From the NCBI GenBank assembly GCA_963082875.1, contig OY720097.1, forward strand, positions 11,354,501 to 11,418,500: a DNA stretch of 64,000 nt, given 5' to 3'. This DNA comes from Corella eumyota. Its lineage: Eukaryota; Chordata; Ascidiacea; Phlebobranchia; Corellidae. Numbering within the stretch: the stretch's first letter is position 1; every line of letters starts with the position of its first letter. A model generated the notes under the pieces. That model saw nothing but the letters and a program-made list of their open reading frames with translations, was not told where the DNA came from and did not search any database. Below, piece after piece: positions 10,639-24,600 of the stretch. Made by a program: the position numbers and the translations under genes.

Positions 10639-12466
10639 ATGCCCTTCCAACTTACCCGTCTTTTAAGACGAGGAAATGGTACGTAATGTTTAAATATAGA
10701 ATTTGTGTAGAACTTGTAGGCTATTCTTCTAAGTTTGTTAAATATTTCAATTTTAAAATTGTGGTTTTAAATTTACCAGTTATAAAATACCAACTAAACG
10801 TAACTAACATAATTGTGCCTAGACAGCTATGTCTACCGCCATGATAGCTATGTAATTTCCAGACTATGACTGTGTTTGGGTGTGTTTTTTCTATAATGAG
10901 TTATATGCTTGATATACTTACTAGGGGTTGCCAGAAGCTTCGGCCAGAAGGTTCAGCCTGCAAAAAAAACACGGGAGGTCGGTGACGAAATTGCAGCATA
11001 AAATGTCAGCTTAAGACCATATTTCATCGAAATTCAAAAAAAAATTTGACAAAAAGTATAATACATAAATTGTAATTGGTTGTTACGTTAATGACATATG
11101 TTAGTTTTTAGAATATTTATTTTTTTTAAGATTTAATTTTTTCTACGTATTATACTTTTTGTCAAATTTTATTTTAAGCTGACATTTTACGTGGCAATTT
11201 CGTCACCGACCCCTCGTGTTTTTTTGCAGGCCAAACCTTCTGGCCGAAGCCTCTCACGGCCGAAGCTTCTGATCCCCCTTATTAGCCACTCTGGAAAGTA
11301 AGGCAGTGTGCACGCACAAGATAATTTTCGTTTAAAAAATGCTTGCCTAAAATTAGCATTTTACACACCTGGTGTCCAAAAAACTTGCGTGAATACCTAA
11401 ACATAGATAACGCGAGCACTGAATTTCAAGTTTAATCTCCAAAGACCTAAAGTTTGCTTTCTTACAGTTACATCACACATTAAAAAAATAATAATTTATT
11501 TTGTATATTTCTAGGGCTGATTCGCTCAGTTCAGCTAAGAAAGATGGCAGGATGGGTTCATCCAAAATTTCGAGGCGGGAATGCAAAACCTCATGGTAAA
11601 ATCATTTTTATTATTTCTTAAAAATTGTTACAAATTCAATATTTAAAAAAAATTGGTATACTAAAGTAGGTTTTATTTGTAGAACTGTCGAAGTACTGGC
11701 AGCAGTTCTTATATATTGATGGAGAGAAATTGTTTGCATTTGCTGGCTGTTTTTTAAGTAAGTTAATGTTTTATTATGATTTAAAATTCTATTACTGAAT
11801 TAAAGGCCTATTTTTCTGTATTAATGTTGGTTTTATAATAAATAAAATTCAAATAAAGCAAATTCCAAGGTCAAATACATTTAAAAAAAATTTTTCACGT
11901 ATCTATTAATCCTCAATGGGGGAAGATCAACTTCACCCCTAAACATAGAGTAACATATGTTACCCTGTCCTAGTCTTGTTTTGCCTTTGGGCAGTTTGAA
12001 ATATTATTATAACTTCCTGATAATTATAAGCAGCTGATTAAGTGTTGGCTCTGCAGAAGTTGATACTGTTTCTAGGGACATATTAAAGGGCACTACAGCA
12101 TGAGAGCAGTGGTGGTTAAACCAATGACCAAATATTTTAAAACCGTGAATTATAAGCCAAATGTAAATAAACTAAAATTTATCCAAACGCTAAGCAAGAT
12201 GTTAAAAGAACATAGTGCAAATTATATTTAAAACCATGTAAATAATATTTTTTATTCAATTTTAGTTCCATTAGGAGTTCTCTTTCTACAATATGATGAA
12301 TTTTACTATAACCGGAGAAAACTATTAGTTGAGAAGTATGTTAACACCTGTTATGAATATCCAGGTAATTTCACATTATTTTTGTTTCGTTTTTTAGCAT
12401 TAGCTATCAGATGACCAAGTGTTTTATTATTAAAATATGTTTTTAGTTGCAAAAAGAGAAGAATAG
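10639..12466 (+). CDS. Small single-pass membrane protein, unrecognised
   Basis: Five exons (10639-10678, 11515-11595, 11693-11757, 12266-12364, 12447-12466) join to 104 residues; the junction phases agree throughout. The N-terminus MPFQLTRLLRRGNG and the following Arg/Lys-rich stretch look like a mitochondrial presequence or an N-in topogenic signal. Residues about 55-73 (KLFAFAGCFLIPLGVLFL) form one likely membrane span. A charged, Tyr-rich tail (QYDEFYYNRRKLLVEKY) follows and ends in AKREE. Size and layout resemble accessory subunits of respiratory complexes, but I cannot match it to any one of them. Intron 1 holds a foldback element and intron 3 a SINE. It is convergent with PGM2, 467 bases away. 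Confidence 0.75.
10924..11284. mobile_element. Foldback/MITE-like element with long inverted arms
   Basis: Two arms of about 145 bases (from 10924, and ending near 11284) are imperfect reverse complements around a ~70-base AT-rich centre. Matching marks are agaagcttcggcc at the left end and ggccgaagcttct at the right, and ggtcggtgacgaaattg against caatttcgtcaccgacc. The tips read ggggttgcc and ggggga. Flanks ttacta and ttatta may be a short target duplication. No coding capacity is present, as expected of a non-autonomous DNA element. It sits in intron 1 of the 104-residue protein gene. Confidence 0.85.
11893..12135 (-). mobile_element. tRNA-derived SINE copy, intronic
   Basis: Fairly full copy of the dispersed family. 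It has a leading tcctcaatg segment, the core cctaaacatagagtaacat with gttaccctg, a middle segment with gcagtttgaaatatt and ggctctgcag, and the end gagcagtggtggttaaacc then aatgacca. Lies in intron 3 of the small membrane-protein gene. Confidence 0.7.
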
Positions 12467-12933
12467 CCGTTTCATTTAAAACAGATTCTTTTCCTCAATG
12501 TGTTTAAATTTTCCTTTTAAATATTAATAAAGTTAACAACTTAAAAACATGACTTAAGTATTAATTAGTTTTAATCAAAGTCCTGCCTAAATTTAAATAT
12601 CCTTATTTGCTGATAGACACAAAACGTCAATGAATAAAATATTTAATTAGCAAATAATTAATTGAATATATATACAAAATTTTCGATAACAAATTTGATA
12701 ACACCTCTAATAAATAAATAAATAGAAACCAAAGCCTTTAATAAAAACAATAAAATAATTGGAACCTTAGCAAAACAATTCAATATTAAATAAAAAAGAA
12801 GTACGTGCCAAAAAAATTAACAAATGTGTATTGTAGACTATTTTATTACATGAGCAAATATACGAAACAAGTTATATACAATTTTCAAAATGTGTTTTGC
12901 AAATAAAGTTGAAACAAATCGTTTAATTATAAT
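12467..12933. other. Convergent 3' flanks of the small gene and PGM2
   Basis: 467 AT-rich bases separate the two stop codons. Several aataaa hexamers occur (for example near 12634 and 12710), consistent with poly(A) sites for both genes. I see no coding segment. Confidence 0.5.
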
Positions 12934-15900
12934 TTAAGTTGGCCTTGCAAGAAATCCATTTAGTTCAGGTTGGTAAAAATCATTTGACATTTCTGAAACC
13001 AAGTCGTTGAGCTGCCAAACAAGCTCATCTCTTTGCCTAAAAAAAGGAATATAATCAATATCCACACTGTTAAGGTTAATTTGTAAAGCAAAAACCCACA
13101 ACCTATAACATTCTCAAGTGTCATACACTATACCGAAAAATTTAATATTAACTTGACTTTAGGTATTCTAGAAACTATTGCAACAAATACCTATTTTGTT
13201 TATAAATCATAAAGAGTATATATAATTAATATCCACACTGTTAAGGTTAATTGAAAAAGCATAAACAAAAACCCACAACCTATAACATTCTCAAGTGTCA
13301 TACACTATACCAAAAAGTTTAATATTAACTTGACTTTAGGTATTGTAGAAACTATTGCAACAAATAACTATTTTATTTATAAATCATGAAGAGTGTATAC
13401 TCACACTCCAACCTTTCCACATATCTCTGAATAATATTTAATCTTCGGTTCTGTTCCACTTGTCCTTATTGTCAAAACAACTCCATTTTCAAAGTAAAAT
13501 GTGATCATATGGCTGGTTGCAGATGAAGGCAATGTCTTCAAAATGTAACGAGTTATTCAGATTTTTTGCAATTAGGAAACAAAAGTGTATATATACAAGA
13601 AATTAAATCCCATTTTTTTTAAATGTCACTATAAAACGCAGTAATGGCTTTTGCATTCGTGCTTATATATTTCTTAATGAATCAAGGAGTTTTAAGCTTA
13701 CAAATTGAAAGTTTAAATTGGCTAAAATAGTTTAAAATTTTGGCATAAAAATATTAACTTACTGCTTTTTTATCACTTGTTCTACTATCAAACCCTGTAG
13801 TTAGATCTCTAATACCAGAAATCCCAAATCGGCCTAATTTTGCTGGGTAGTGGTTTCCAGTGTCTGAGTCGATTATTTGATCCTTACAATCTGTGTAATT
13901 TCTCAATCTGTTGAACATGGCATCAGTTTTTGCGCCATCGTGTGATATAAAATAGGAATTGTTGCTGACATGGTCACCATATCTGTAAAAATATTTAATC
14001 TAGGTTAAGCTTGAAAAAAATTGTTTAAACGATTTTTACACCCTTTGATTGTTTGTTTGTTTTTATAAACTAACCCTTTGTTGATTTGTTTATAAGTGTA
14101 GTTGTCCTGGGTGAATTTAATTACTCATTACATTAATTTGTCAACATTAAAATAAATAGCTAGCTATAACTTTTAAAAAGATATGTTTTATAAATACCTT
14201 TTTTTTTTAAGTTTACCACTTTTGATTTTTTGTTTTTTTAAACCTTCATACTGTTAATTACCTTTCGTAAATTTTTTGCAATTGCTGGGTAAGAGTAATT
14301 CCCTTAGTGTTAAGGTCACAAGCACATTCAGCTATAACACTCATTGCACTTATGCCATCTTTGTCAAGCACATTTTTTCCAAACATGTAACCTACATAGA
14401 GAAGTTAGAATGTAAATGTATAAAGTGCTTTAACATAATGCTAAATTTAGTTTGAATTGCTAATAGGTCAGTTTTATAAAAAAAAGTTGTAACTGAAGCC
14501 TAGAACATTTGTGCTTAGAAGTGTAATATTTTAAAATACACCAGCCATAAAAACTTTGTATTTAAAATTAAAAGGCACAATTTTTATTACCAATTGCTTC
14601 TTCAAAAGCATACAAGACTGTTTTTCCTTCATCGATTAGTTGATTTGCTCGATTTCCCATCCACTTAAATCCAGTCAGTGTGTCCTATAACAATAAACAG
14701 ACTGGTTACAGGCTCAATATATCCAATCACAGATTAATTACAGGCAGAGTATTGGTATAGATGCTTTTTATAAAAGGTACCATATTGTCAGTAAAACATT
14801 CTAATAAAAAAGAACTTTATAAGTAAATTTTTTTCATTTGTGGCAACCTCAAATTTAAATCCCTCTTTGTCAGCAATAGATTTAAGGATCATAGATGAAA
14901 CCGTGCTACTCAACATGTAGACATCAGAATGATCGGTTTTATCCGGGTTCTTTGTGTGATGACAATGCCACGCCCACCAACCAAACAGTGCTCCTGCAAT
15001 AAAAAAAAGGAGTATGTTAAGTTAGTTCAGAAAAAAAAATACTTTAATGTAGAGCACCACAATTAAGGTCTGCATTTTCCAAAAGTTTAATCAAATGCCA
15101 TGAATATAAAAAAAGTAAAATGTCTCCAGAAAAAATTTTCTGTATAAATTATAGTAAGCCTATTTACCAAGCTCGTTTCCTGTAAAAACCTTCCAAGATT
15201 CATCCTCTTGCTTTTCGGCAACAGCAAGTCTGTCCGCATCCGGATCGTTTGCTAGGATTACTCTACATCCAGTGTTATCAGCTGTTCTCATCGATAGTTT
15301 CTTCAACAAAAAAAAAATAAATTACAAGCGTAAACTTAAGTATAAGTTTTCAAGTATTCTCATGTAGTACTTCAGATAGCAAAAAAGTTGTTATTGTTTA
15401 ATGTACCTAAATTACATCAATTTAATGTTAACTTAAAAAAAAATTGTAAATTGATCTCATAGAAATCAACAATAATACCATTTTTTGAATTTTTAAATGT
15501 TTAAATAATATTTGCTAAAAAAAACGGAATGTAATTAACTTACCAAAACCCCCTTCCCCTCTTCTGGGTTCGGGTATTTGACAGTAGAAAACTCGGGGTC
15601 GGGGTTCATTTGTTCAGGAACATCCTCAAACATGGGTAACTGAAAAGTTTTAAACGACTCGCGGGCATACTCCAACCCAACCCCATGTACTGGAGTGTAT
15701 GTAAACCTCAGTGTTGTGTTTTTGTTTTGTTCACTAAACAAAATAAAAATTTGTAAAAGAAATAAAAAGTTACATTTCTTGTCAGATAATTCAAATGCTA
15801 TTTTCTAACATTTGTTAAATAAAAATGCCATCAATGTTGATTTTTTTTTGATATTTTAACAATGTGTAGAAGTTGCCTGGTACATAACAAACGTGCAATG

Positions 15901-17923
15901 TGATATTCATGTTAAAAAGGAAGCTATAAAACTTTTCCCAGGATGTTAAACAATTTTTAAAAACATGTTTTAAGGAGTATTATGTATGGTAACAAAAAAT
16001 CGACAAAGAATATTAGTAAATTAACCTGTACAAGGAGTATTTCTTCAAGTCTTGGTAATAACTTTTCATTACAGCTTCCAAAGGGTCAACAATTTTTGAG
16101 GAGTTCTCAAAAGCGCTTTCCTCCCAAATTTTATCTGACCATGGTTTCAGGTTATTATTAATGGATGATGCTATTCCTAAAAATATTTACAGCCTAAAAA
16201 TACGTGAAATTAAAAAAAAAGATAAAATATTAACAAATATAATTTTATATTGTAAATTTTCTTTTACCAAAAATACGTTGGAATTAATTATTAAATTGAT
16301 GACATTCCAATAAGTTACTTTGCTGGGTACAAATATTTAATGGAATCACTTTTCTAAAAACAAGTCTCATTTTCAAAAAATAAAAAGAACTGAGTAAAAA
16401 GAAATCTGTGGGGGTACTTCTTAGTACAAATATTTTCTAATCAAGATTGTAAACATTTGAGGCTCTTTTTATGTGAAAATTGGGAGTTGTAGTTGGTTTT
16501 TAACGAAACAGTGAAATTACCAGCATCATGTGGTGGGATAATCTGGGAAGCATTTTCCCAGTAAACTTTGTAACCGTTATCTTGTTTGGGATTGTGAGAA
16601 GCAGTTACCATTATTCCTGCACAAGCTTTGTACTTGTTCACTCCGTAAGGCTAAAATAATAAAAGTGTTTTTCCTATTATACTGGTAATTTTTCTTGAAG
16701 CAAATCATTTTTATATTTATTTTGATTATAGTTAATAATACTTAATTTGAAAAAAAATATAAACTTAATGCTAAAAAAAAACAATTTAATCAGTATAACA
16801 CTTAAATTATATAAATGATTTGCTAATATGTCTAGTCTAGATACTCTTAAATATATCATTATCAATTTTCAAATTATTTTTGTTTACTAACATTGACTTA
16901 CTACAAATGGAGTTGGAACAATTTTTGGATAAAGATAAACTTTAATTTCATTTGAAACAAAAACATTGGTCGCTAGTTTTGCAAACCTGGAAATAAAATT
17001 TAAAAATATAACAATGTCAAACAACAAGCAGTTTAACACAATGGTAAAAAAAAATTTATAACAATTTTTAATTACTACAAAATGAAATTCATTTTTAATG
17101 TTTTGGTACAAAAAGTGTTAAAAATAAATAAGAAAACCAAAATTATGGTAGTTTGCTATAAAAATAAAAGATTGGCTATATTAAAACCTTGTACTATTGT
17201 GTCTTGAATCAAATCCAATAACAACTCCCCTTTCTTGAAGATCATTTGGAAACTTGAATTGCAAATATTTACAAAACCCCTCAAAGTACAACAACAAAAT
17301 TATTTTATGTTTGATTTATTTAAAATTTGTATTAAAAAAGGGATAAAAAAAACATAGACAAATGTTATTTTTTAATGTAACTTGTAAATATAAATTCAAC
17401 TGCTTAACTAAATCTTTAAATTACTTGGGTGGTTTGGATAATTGTTAGATCATTCATTCTTGCATTTCCTACCCCCATTTCTGCTCTTAGACCTATCAAA
17501 AAAAATCAAAGAAAGTTAAAAATTATTTAAAATTTTTTTTTAATACATATTTCATGTATATATATACATATTTATATTAATTTAAAAGTAAAGTTTATTT
17601 TTCAAATTTAGGTAGTAATAATTGACCAATTTAAAAAGTTATGTACCTGCTGTGCCAAATTCCATACGTTTTAGCAAACATTTTTTTAATTCATCCCATT
17701 TGTTATTTTGTGCAAGTTTTATAATTAAATTTCGACTTGTAGGGTTCTAAAAATAGTTAAGTTAATATTATATTACAAAATGTAAATTTAAAATTATTTT
17801 TTATATAGTCAGATAGTAAATACGTATACACAATTTTTTTTTAAATATTACCTTATCCCATTCTAACCAATTCGCAATTGCGGTGTCTAGGACTTTGTCT
17901 TGAGATTTTTCAAAGTCTCCCAT
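12934..17923 (-). CDS. PGM2: Phosphoglucomutase 2 / phosphopentomutase
   Basis: Cytosolic enzyme that interconverts sugar 1- and 5/6-phosphates, linking nucleoside breakdown to the pentose phosphate pathway. Fifteen exons in transcript order: 17852-17923, 17647-17746, 17425-17492, 17188-17279, 16902-16986, 16521-16650, 16026-16176, 15544-15733, 15168-15300, 14848-14993, 14591-14684, 14262-14391, 13763-13982, 13405-13535 and 12934-13036. They give 614 residues (human 612). All four catalytic loops are intact: the phosphoserine loop TASHNP (Ser157), the metal loop DPDADR (315-320), the sugar loop FEEAIG (416-421) and the phosphate loop RTSGTEP (from 561). The segment [20 protein letters not shown] is typical of PGM2. 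The related PGM2L1 (glucose-1,6-bisphosphate synthase) cannot be excluded as the co-orthologue. It is divergent from TUBGCP2. Confidence 0.95.
13051..13392. repeat. Tandem duplication in the last PGM2 intron
   Basis: Two head-to-tail copies with a period of about 171 bases start at 13051 and 13222. Both contain tatccacactgttaaggtta, acaacctataacattctcaa and ttaacttgactttaggtatt, and differ at a modest number of positions. The duplication fills most of the intron between 13036 and 13405 and leaves both splice sites intact. Confidence 0.9.
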
Positions 17924-18682
17924 GTTGTTTATATAAATTTAATAAAACTAAATTTTTAATTTGACAAAACATTTAAAAATGCGTAATAAATATTAAACGC
18001 GACTTGCTTTTATAGCCGATATTTTAGCAAGTGCTTATGCAAGAAAACGTAATAACGTAACACGTGTGTTAGTTTTCAAGTAGTGAAACCAATTTTGCTT
18101 GGAGCTACAAATATTTCGTTCGCACTACTACCGTAACTACGTTTATGAAAACACGTCCTTCAAATTTGAGTCAGCGATATATACGAGATTTAGAAAAGTA
18201 ACTTTTTTGGTAATGTTGTATTAACTTATTATAAGCACTAAGGGTAATTATAAAACCACAAATAATTAAGCACTAATATTTACCTTGTTTAAATTATTAT
18301 TCAATAAAACCTAGTATTGTGAAAAAAAAAAAAATTTAATTTTATCCCATTATTTAAAGTAGTTACCATTGCTACAAGTTGTGTGTCCAATCAAGCGCGG
18401 CAAACAAAACAAACCGCTTTTTAAAATTTGAGGATAAAAGAACATGCTAAATTTAAAATGTGCAGATATCTGTATTTTAAAAGACCTTTTCCATGAAACC
18501 AAAGTCTTATGTTGCAAACAAGCAATTAATAACATAATTACGCCTATGCAAACTTAAATACTTTCTGTGATAAACGTTTTGTAGGTTGACCTTACTTCAA
18601 ACGCAAATAACAACTCAAAATGGAAGAGTATTAAAAATTCAAAATTATTTTTGTATTTTAGTTTGTTAAGCTTGATTAAATC
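17924..18682. promoter_or_regulatory. Divergent promoter region of PGM2 and TUBGCP2
   Basis: 759 bases lie between the two start codons on opposite strands. An E-box CACGTG sits at 18061-18066. Acceptor-like AG sites occur 24 bases before the PGM2 start (on -) and 21 bases before the TUBGCP2 start (ttgtattttag, ending at 18661), so the true transcription starts may lie elsewhere. No CpG-rich core or clear TATA box stands out against the AT background. Confidence 0.5.
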
Positions 18683-21600
18683 ATGAGTGATGAGTTTCGT
18701 GTGCACCACTGTGTTAATGAGTTGAATAGATTGTTGCGGTAAGTATTTTTTTACTTTTATTATTTATTTAAAATGAATGTGTTGTTTTTAAACTAAGCTA
18801 AAACTTTTATTTTTTGTATTTAGTGTTGATGGTGGTAAAGGTTTGTCAGAGGCAACAGAATTACTTCTTAAAAATCGAACACCATTTATAACAACTCAGG
18901 TAAAAATGAACTTTCAATTTTTTATTGTTAAAAAATAGAAAGGTTTGTAATATTATTCTGTGGTCTTGTAATATTATTCTGCTAGTTGTTGAATTCTTTT
19001 AAAAATAAATAAAATTATTTTTTAGGTTAACACTCATGCTGCCACTGTCCACATTACTGAAAATGCTAGCAAGCCTCAAGCATTTGTGCAAAAATATGAG
19101 GAATTAAAATCCAAAAAGTAAAATTTGTATTTTTATGTTGTTAATAGTTTTTTTGTATATTTTTGTCCTCAATATGATCAGGAAGATGTCTTAACCCAAA
19201 TATAACATTTGTTACCCTTACGGTTTGGAATAATACTAAGCATTTTTCAGATAATTATTCTGCTGGTTGATTTAAATTGCTTTAAGGAGCTTTGTAACAT
19301 AAAAGCAGTAAAAGTTGAACCAATAACCTTGTGTTGATAGACAAAGTGTTCTATTCGCACTGCCTGCCAGCAAGTTACCTACTCTCTTATTTGATAATAA
19401 TTTGATTTTAAACAGTGCAAATAAATTCTTACATAAGATAACTCATCTTTTAGTGTTCGCAACATCGACTCTTTGGTTTTTCTGCTATCTAATTTAATAG
19501 ACAAACCTGAGTTATGTGCAACTTTAAAAAAATGTGCTAATCAGAGGGGGGATGCTGCCAAATTGGTGCCCAAATACTTACCAGGTGGTTCTTCTATGGT
19601 TGTGGTGCCAGGATCTGGAACAAAACTTTCACAAAAAGAACTAATGGAGGTTTTTAAAATATTTTTTATCCTTACATTTATTGATAGGTCAAATGTTTTA
19701 AAAGACCATGCTTGCTTAATTGCTTAGACCACACTTTATTTTTCATTACGTCCTACTTTAATTTTTAAACGTTTTTTTTATTTTTTATAGTAATTTTTAA
19801 TACAGCATTTTCAACTAATTAAAAAATTTAACTTAATGGAGTAGCTTTAATTATTTCAAAATTTCTTTTGATAGCTTCACAGCAATCTGGAAAAAGCAAC
19901 TCCCAGTCATCCTTCTTCTGATGCAATCCGGAAGATGTTGCAAGACCGACATCTTGCTCGTAAAACACAATACAAGTTTCCAACCCAACCTCCTTGGCTT
20001 GTTGGACCAATGAGAAAACCCCATCTGACTTCTGATTTTTCGTTTAACTCAAGCACCCAACATCCAGTAAATTTTAATAATTTTATCCAATACTATGGTT
20101 TATTTACCTAACTTTATAATTCTGTCTGTTAGACTTATATAAGACTTGTTAACTGAAAGTCTGTTAGACTTGTTAACTGAATTCTATAATACATTTGGTT
20201 ATCACTTCTGTTTTCTTGATGTAGCACTATTGTATATCAGCCTTTGTTGAGTCTGTAAATTTGGTTTTTAAAATCAAGAATAAATAAATATTTAAAATTG
20301 ATTTAGTTATTCTATATATACACCTAATTTTTATTAATTTTTAGGTAACTCCAATTGGTCAACTAAGTCACCAAAATCAAGCCCAGGAAGTTATCAAAGA
20401 TTTAATTTCACTTTTAACAGGTGTGGAGGGTAGTCATATTCTTGTAAGACAAGGTGAAGATAAACATGCCCCCAGAAGATTTATCTTGGAACCATCGATG
20501 GGTAACTTTTATCCTTTCAGTTATTTTGGTATACATTAATTTAATTTTTTTCAAGGATATATTTAAGTTTATCATCAATCCTACTCGTTACCAAAACAAA
20601 AAACAAGTATTAGTTATTGTAAATTACACATTTTAATTGGAAGCTTTTATAAAATATTCGGAAATTAAGCTTTTGAAGAAAAAACACAGTCATGATTTTT
20701 TTTTTATTTAGATGTGTCACTAGCTGGAATGAGTAATATTGTTGTGTCCATTGCAAGTTCTTATTCTATTGTTACAAGCTTTATAGAAGGTGGTTTATGC
20801 AATCTTTATGTAATTAAAATCGTTTTCTACTAAAACCTAATTATTTATAGGACGAAAACAAGTTTTAATGTAATCTTTTTATTTTTAGAGCGATGTATAT
20901 TTGAGTATGGTCAGGTAAATCATGCTCTATGTTCAGCTATGAAATCAATTTTACAGGTATTTATAAACACCAAATTTACATAAAATCCCACCTTGAAAAA
21001 AAACTAAATGATAAAAATAATTAAATAGTATAAATTAAACTCATAATTATTTTTTAAGTAAACTCAAAAAAATTATTTTTTAAAAATTTACACAGGAGCA
21101 TCAAATATGCTTGGCACAGTTGGATGACCAGAAAAGAAAGGGAGACTTGTCTATGCAGAGACTTGTGTTTTTACTTCAGCCAGTCATACAACATATGAAT
21201 ATATTGGCCTCTGTTGCAACTGCTATAGATAAAGGAAACTGTGTGGGAGGTTCAGTGTTGTCTCTGTTGCATAATCGTGTTATGTCCAGTGTAGGGTAAG
21301 TAATATCAAGTTGGCTGTACTAAAACTAGGCCTTTTAACTTTTGTAAATAATAGGTAATACTTTCTATAATATGGGCATTTTGTTGCCAATTTTAAGTTT
21401 TTTGAGACAGTATTTATTTTACTGATTCTTACTTTATTTTTTTATTTTGAAATGCAAGTAAGATAATCTAGATCTAACTTTTTGTTTTTTATGACTAAAT
21501 AAAATGGATTTTAAAAAAATTATTGTGTATATTATTAAAAAAATTTATTCAAATTTTATTTTTGCTGCAGTGACAAAGTATCTGAACAACTATATACTTA

Positions 21601-24600
21601 CCTTGCACAACTTGCTAATGTTCCCTATCTTGAAATGCTAGAAAAATGGATTTATAAGTTAGTATGATTTATTAATTTAACAAATTATACTGTTATTTTT
21701 GTATAAAAGTTAAAGTTTAAATGGGTAAAGTAGGCAAACACTTTATTAACTTTTTTTTATTTTTATCCTTGATGAGGGAAGGCCTAAATCATGACCTAAA
21801 CATAGGGTACCATGTTATCCTGAGCAATTCTTAAGTTGTCTTAGGCAGTTTGGGATGTTTTATTGAGCATTTTGCCAAATAATTAATCTACTGATTGGTT
21901 TTTGGCTCGGCAGTGGTTAAGACTATTTACAGCACCTTACTCAAGGGCTCTTACATGAAATAATGAAAAATTAAGTTAAAAAGCAAAAATTTTGATCATT
22001 ACACATTGCCATCTGATATTGTCAAAAAGTTACTACCTTTATTTTTGCTTTAACGAAATAATAAAATTTAAATTGCAAATATAAATCATAAAATTTTTTT
22101 CAGGGGTGAAATAGAGGATAGATATGGAGAGTTCTTGATAGAGGAACAGGAGAAGTTTAGTAAACAAAAGTTGATTGAGGATTATAACGATCATTATTGG
22201 ACAGCTCGTTACACTCTGTGTCGTGACAGAATTCCAGTCTACCTGGAACAGGTTAATTCTTTTGCTTTAAACGAAAACTATTTTTTATAAAAAATATTAT
22301 ATTTAAAAATCTTAATTTAAAAAAAGTAATTTTAAAAACTACTTTTAGCTTTTTAAATTGTAGTAATACCAAAGCTATTGTTAGAATTAGAAAATTACCA
22401 ATTTTTTTTATAATTTTTGATTAGATTTACAAAAATTTTTTGCGAAGCGTTTGTAATTAGTATATAATTGTTTTATGAATAGATGGCTGACAAGATATTA
22501 AGTACAGGAAAATACTTAAATGTTGTTCATGAATGTGGTAGAATGGTGTCCTGCCCTGGTGTGCGGGAAATAGTTTATAGTCCAACTAAAAAGGAGTATG
22601 TGCAGCAGATTGAAAAAGTAAGCCTAATTTTAAAATTTAAAGTCTTACATTTTTATGCTAAACAATTCTTTATTTATTTTAACTGGTTGGTAGCCTGCCC
22701 TACAGTTGACATAGTAATTGTTTTAATGTGGTCACAACTCCCAATAAATATTTGGCAGCGATAATTTACTCTTGCACTCAAACAGGAATTTTAAACATGC
22801 ACATTTATGTTTAAGTCCACTGAATTCTATTGAACAATGATTTAAAAAACATACATTAATTATCAGACCTACAGTATACATTTTTTCCCTTTTAATATAT
22901 GTTTATTTCACCTGAGAAAAATTATGTTTAAACATTTAATTTACTTTTAAGGCACACAGTTATGCTAGTCAATTACTTCTTGACCTATTATTAGAGGAAC
23001 ACAACTTAACTGCAAGGTTGAGGTCTGTTAAAAGTTATTTTTTGCTTAATGATGGTGACTTTTTGTTACACTTTATGGACCTTACTGAGAATGAAATGAA
23101 AATGCCCATGGAAGGTTTGTTGTGTACTTAAAATATAAAAAAATACTGTCATTTAAAAATTTAATTATATATAATATTTAAAAAATTTTTTTTATTTTGA
23201 TTCTTTGTAGAAATAATGCCAAATCGATTGGAAGCACTGTTGGAATTATCTTTAAGAACAAGTATGGCTGGCCAGGACCCCTACAAAGATGACTTAAAGT
23301 AAGTTTGTTAAATTTAAAAAAATTTAAATGAACGAATATACGTAAATTAATTATTAAAAATTTTTTTAGAGTTGTATTGTTAAACTACGATCTTATAACA
23401 CAACTGGTTCGAGTTCTTTCCATTGACACAGTTGAAGAAAGCGGTATGTTTATTTTGGTCTTTCTAATTAATACATATTTATTATAATTATAAGTTTAGA
23501 TATCTTGGAGTTATTTTTAATTGGCACAGATAGCTTTAAATAAGTTTTATAGGTAGCAGTATAACTGGTCTGTTTAATAACTCTGCTAAGTTTTAACTAG
23601 TTAGATGATTAAAAAATGAATGTTAATAAGGGGAGACTATTTTTTTAATATACTGAAGCATAGTGAATGGTTTTTAGATAAACAAATATATTTTCTGTAA
23701 ATTTATGGGGCATAAATCATCACTGCTATTAAATAGTTGCGAATTGCAACAAATTGGGTTCAGTTTAATAAAAAAAAATTTTTTTTACTTTATGAAATTT
23801 TTTGTTCAGTGATTAAGTCATTGGATCCAACTGAGTTAAATTTAAGCGGTCTTGAATCATTTGCATTAGATTACACTGTACATTGGCCCTTATCACTTGT
23901 TATATCTCGAAAATCACTTACAGAATATCAGGTATTGCTAAAGTTATTTTATATTTCTATCTAACTACGTGTGTATTTACGGACTAGTTTTAAAACAAAA
24001 GTGATTTATTAAAAAGTTTTTGTATTAGGTAGTAAAACTTCAGATACATTTAAATTAATTAATAAAATAATTATATTTATTTCTTTAGATGTTATTTCGT
24101 CATTTGTTTTATTGCAAACATGTAGAAAGACATTTAAGTAACGTTTGGCTCAAGTTTAAAAGTCTCAAAAAAGAAAAAATGAACTCACAACATTGGTAAC
24201 TTACAGTTTTTGAATAGTTTTATAATTAATGCAATATTTAAAATTAAATATATTAAATAGTATTTTGTTTAGGTTTATGAAAGCAATGAATAACTTACAC
24301 AAGATGCTTCAATTTATTCAAAATTTTGAATATTATATGATGTTTGAAATATTGGAACCCAACTGGATTAAACTGGAGAAAAAACTAAAAACAGTAAGTT
24401 ATTTATCTCTTGTTAGTTTATTTTAAATTATTGAGTAAGGCAAACCTTTAAATTACATTACTTTTGTTATAAGGCATTTTTAATATAACAATTTGTAAAT
24501 AAAATTAATTTTTCCTTTTACATTTAAGATATTGAAAAATTTGTATAAAATTTGAATATTATGTTGTTATTCCTTTAATCTACATTTCTATTTATCAGTG

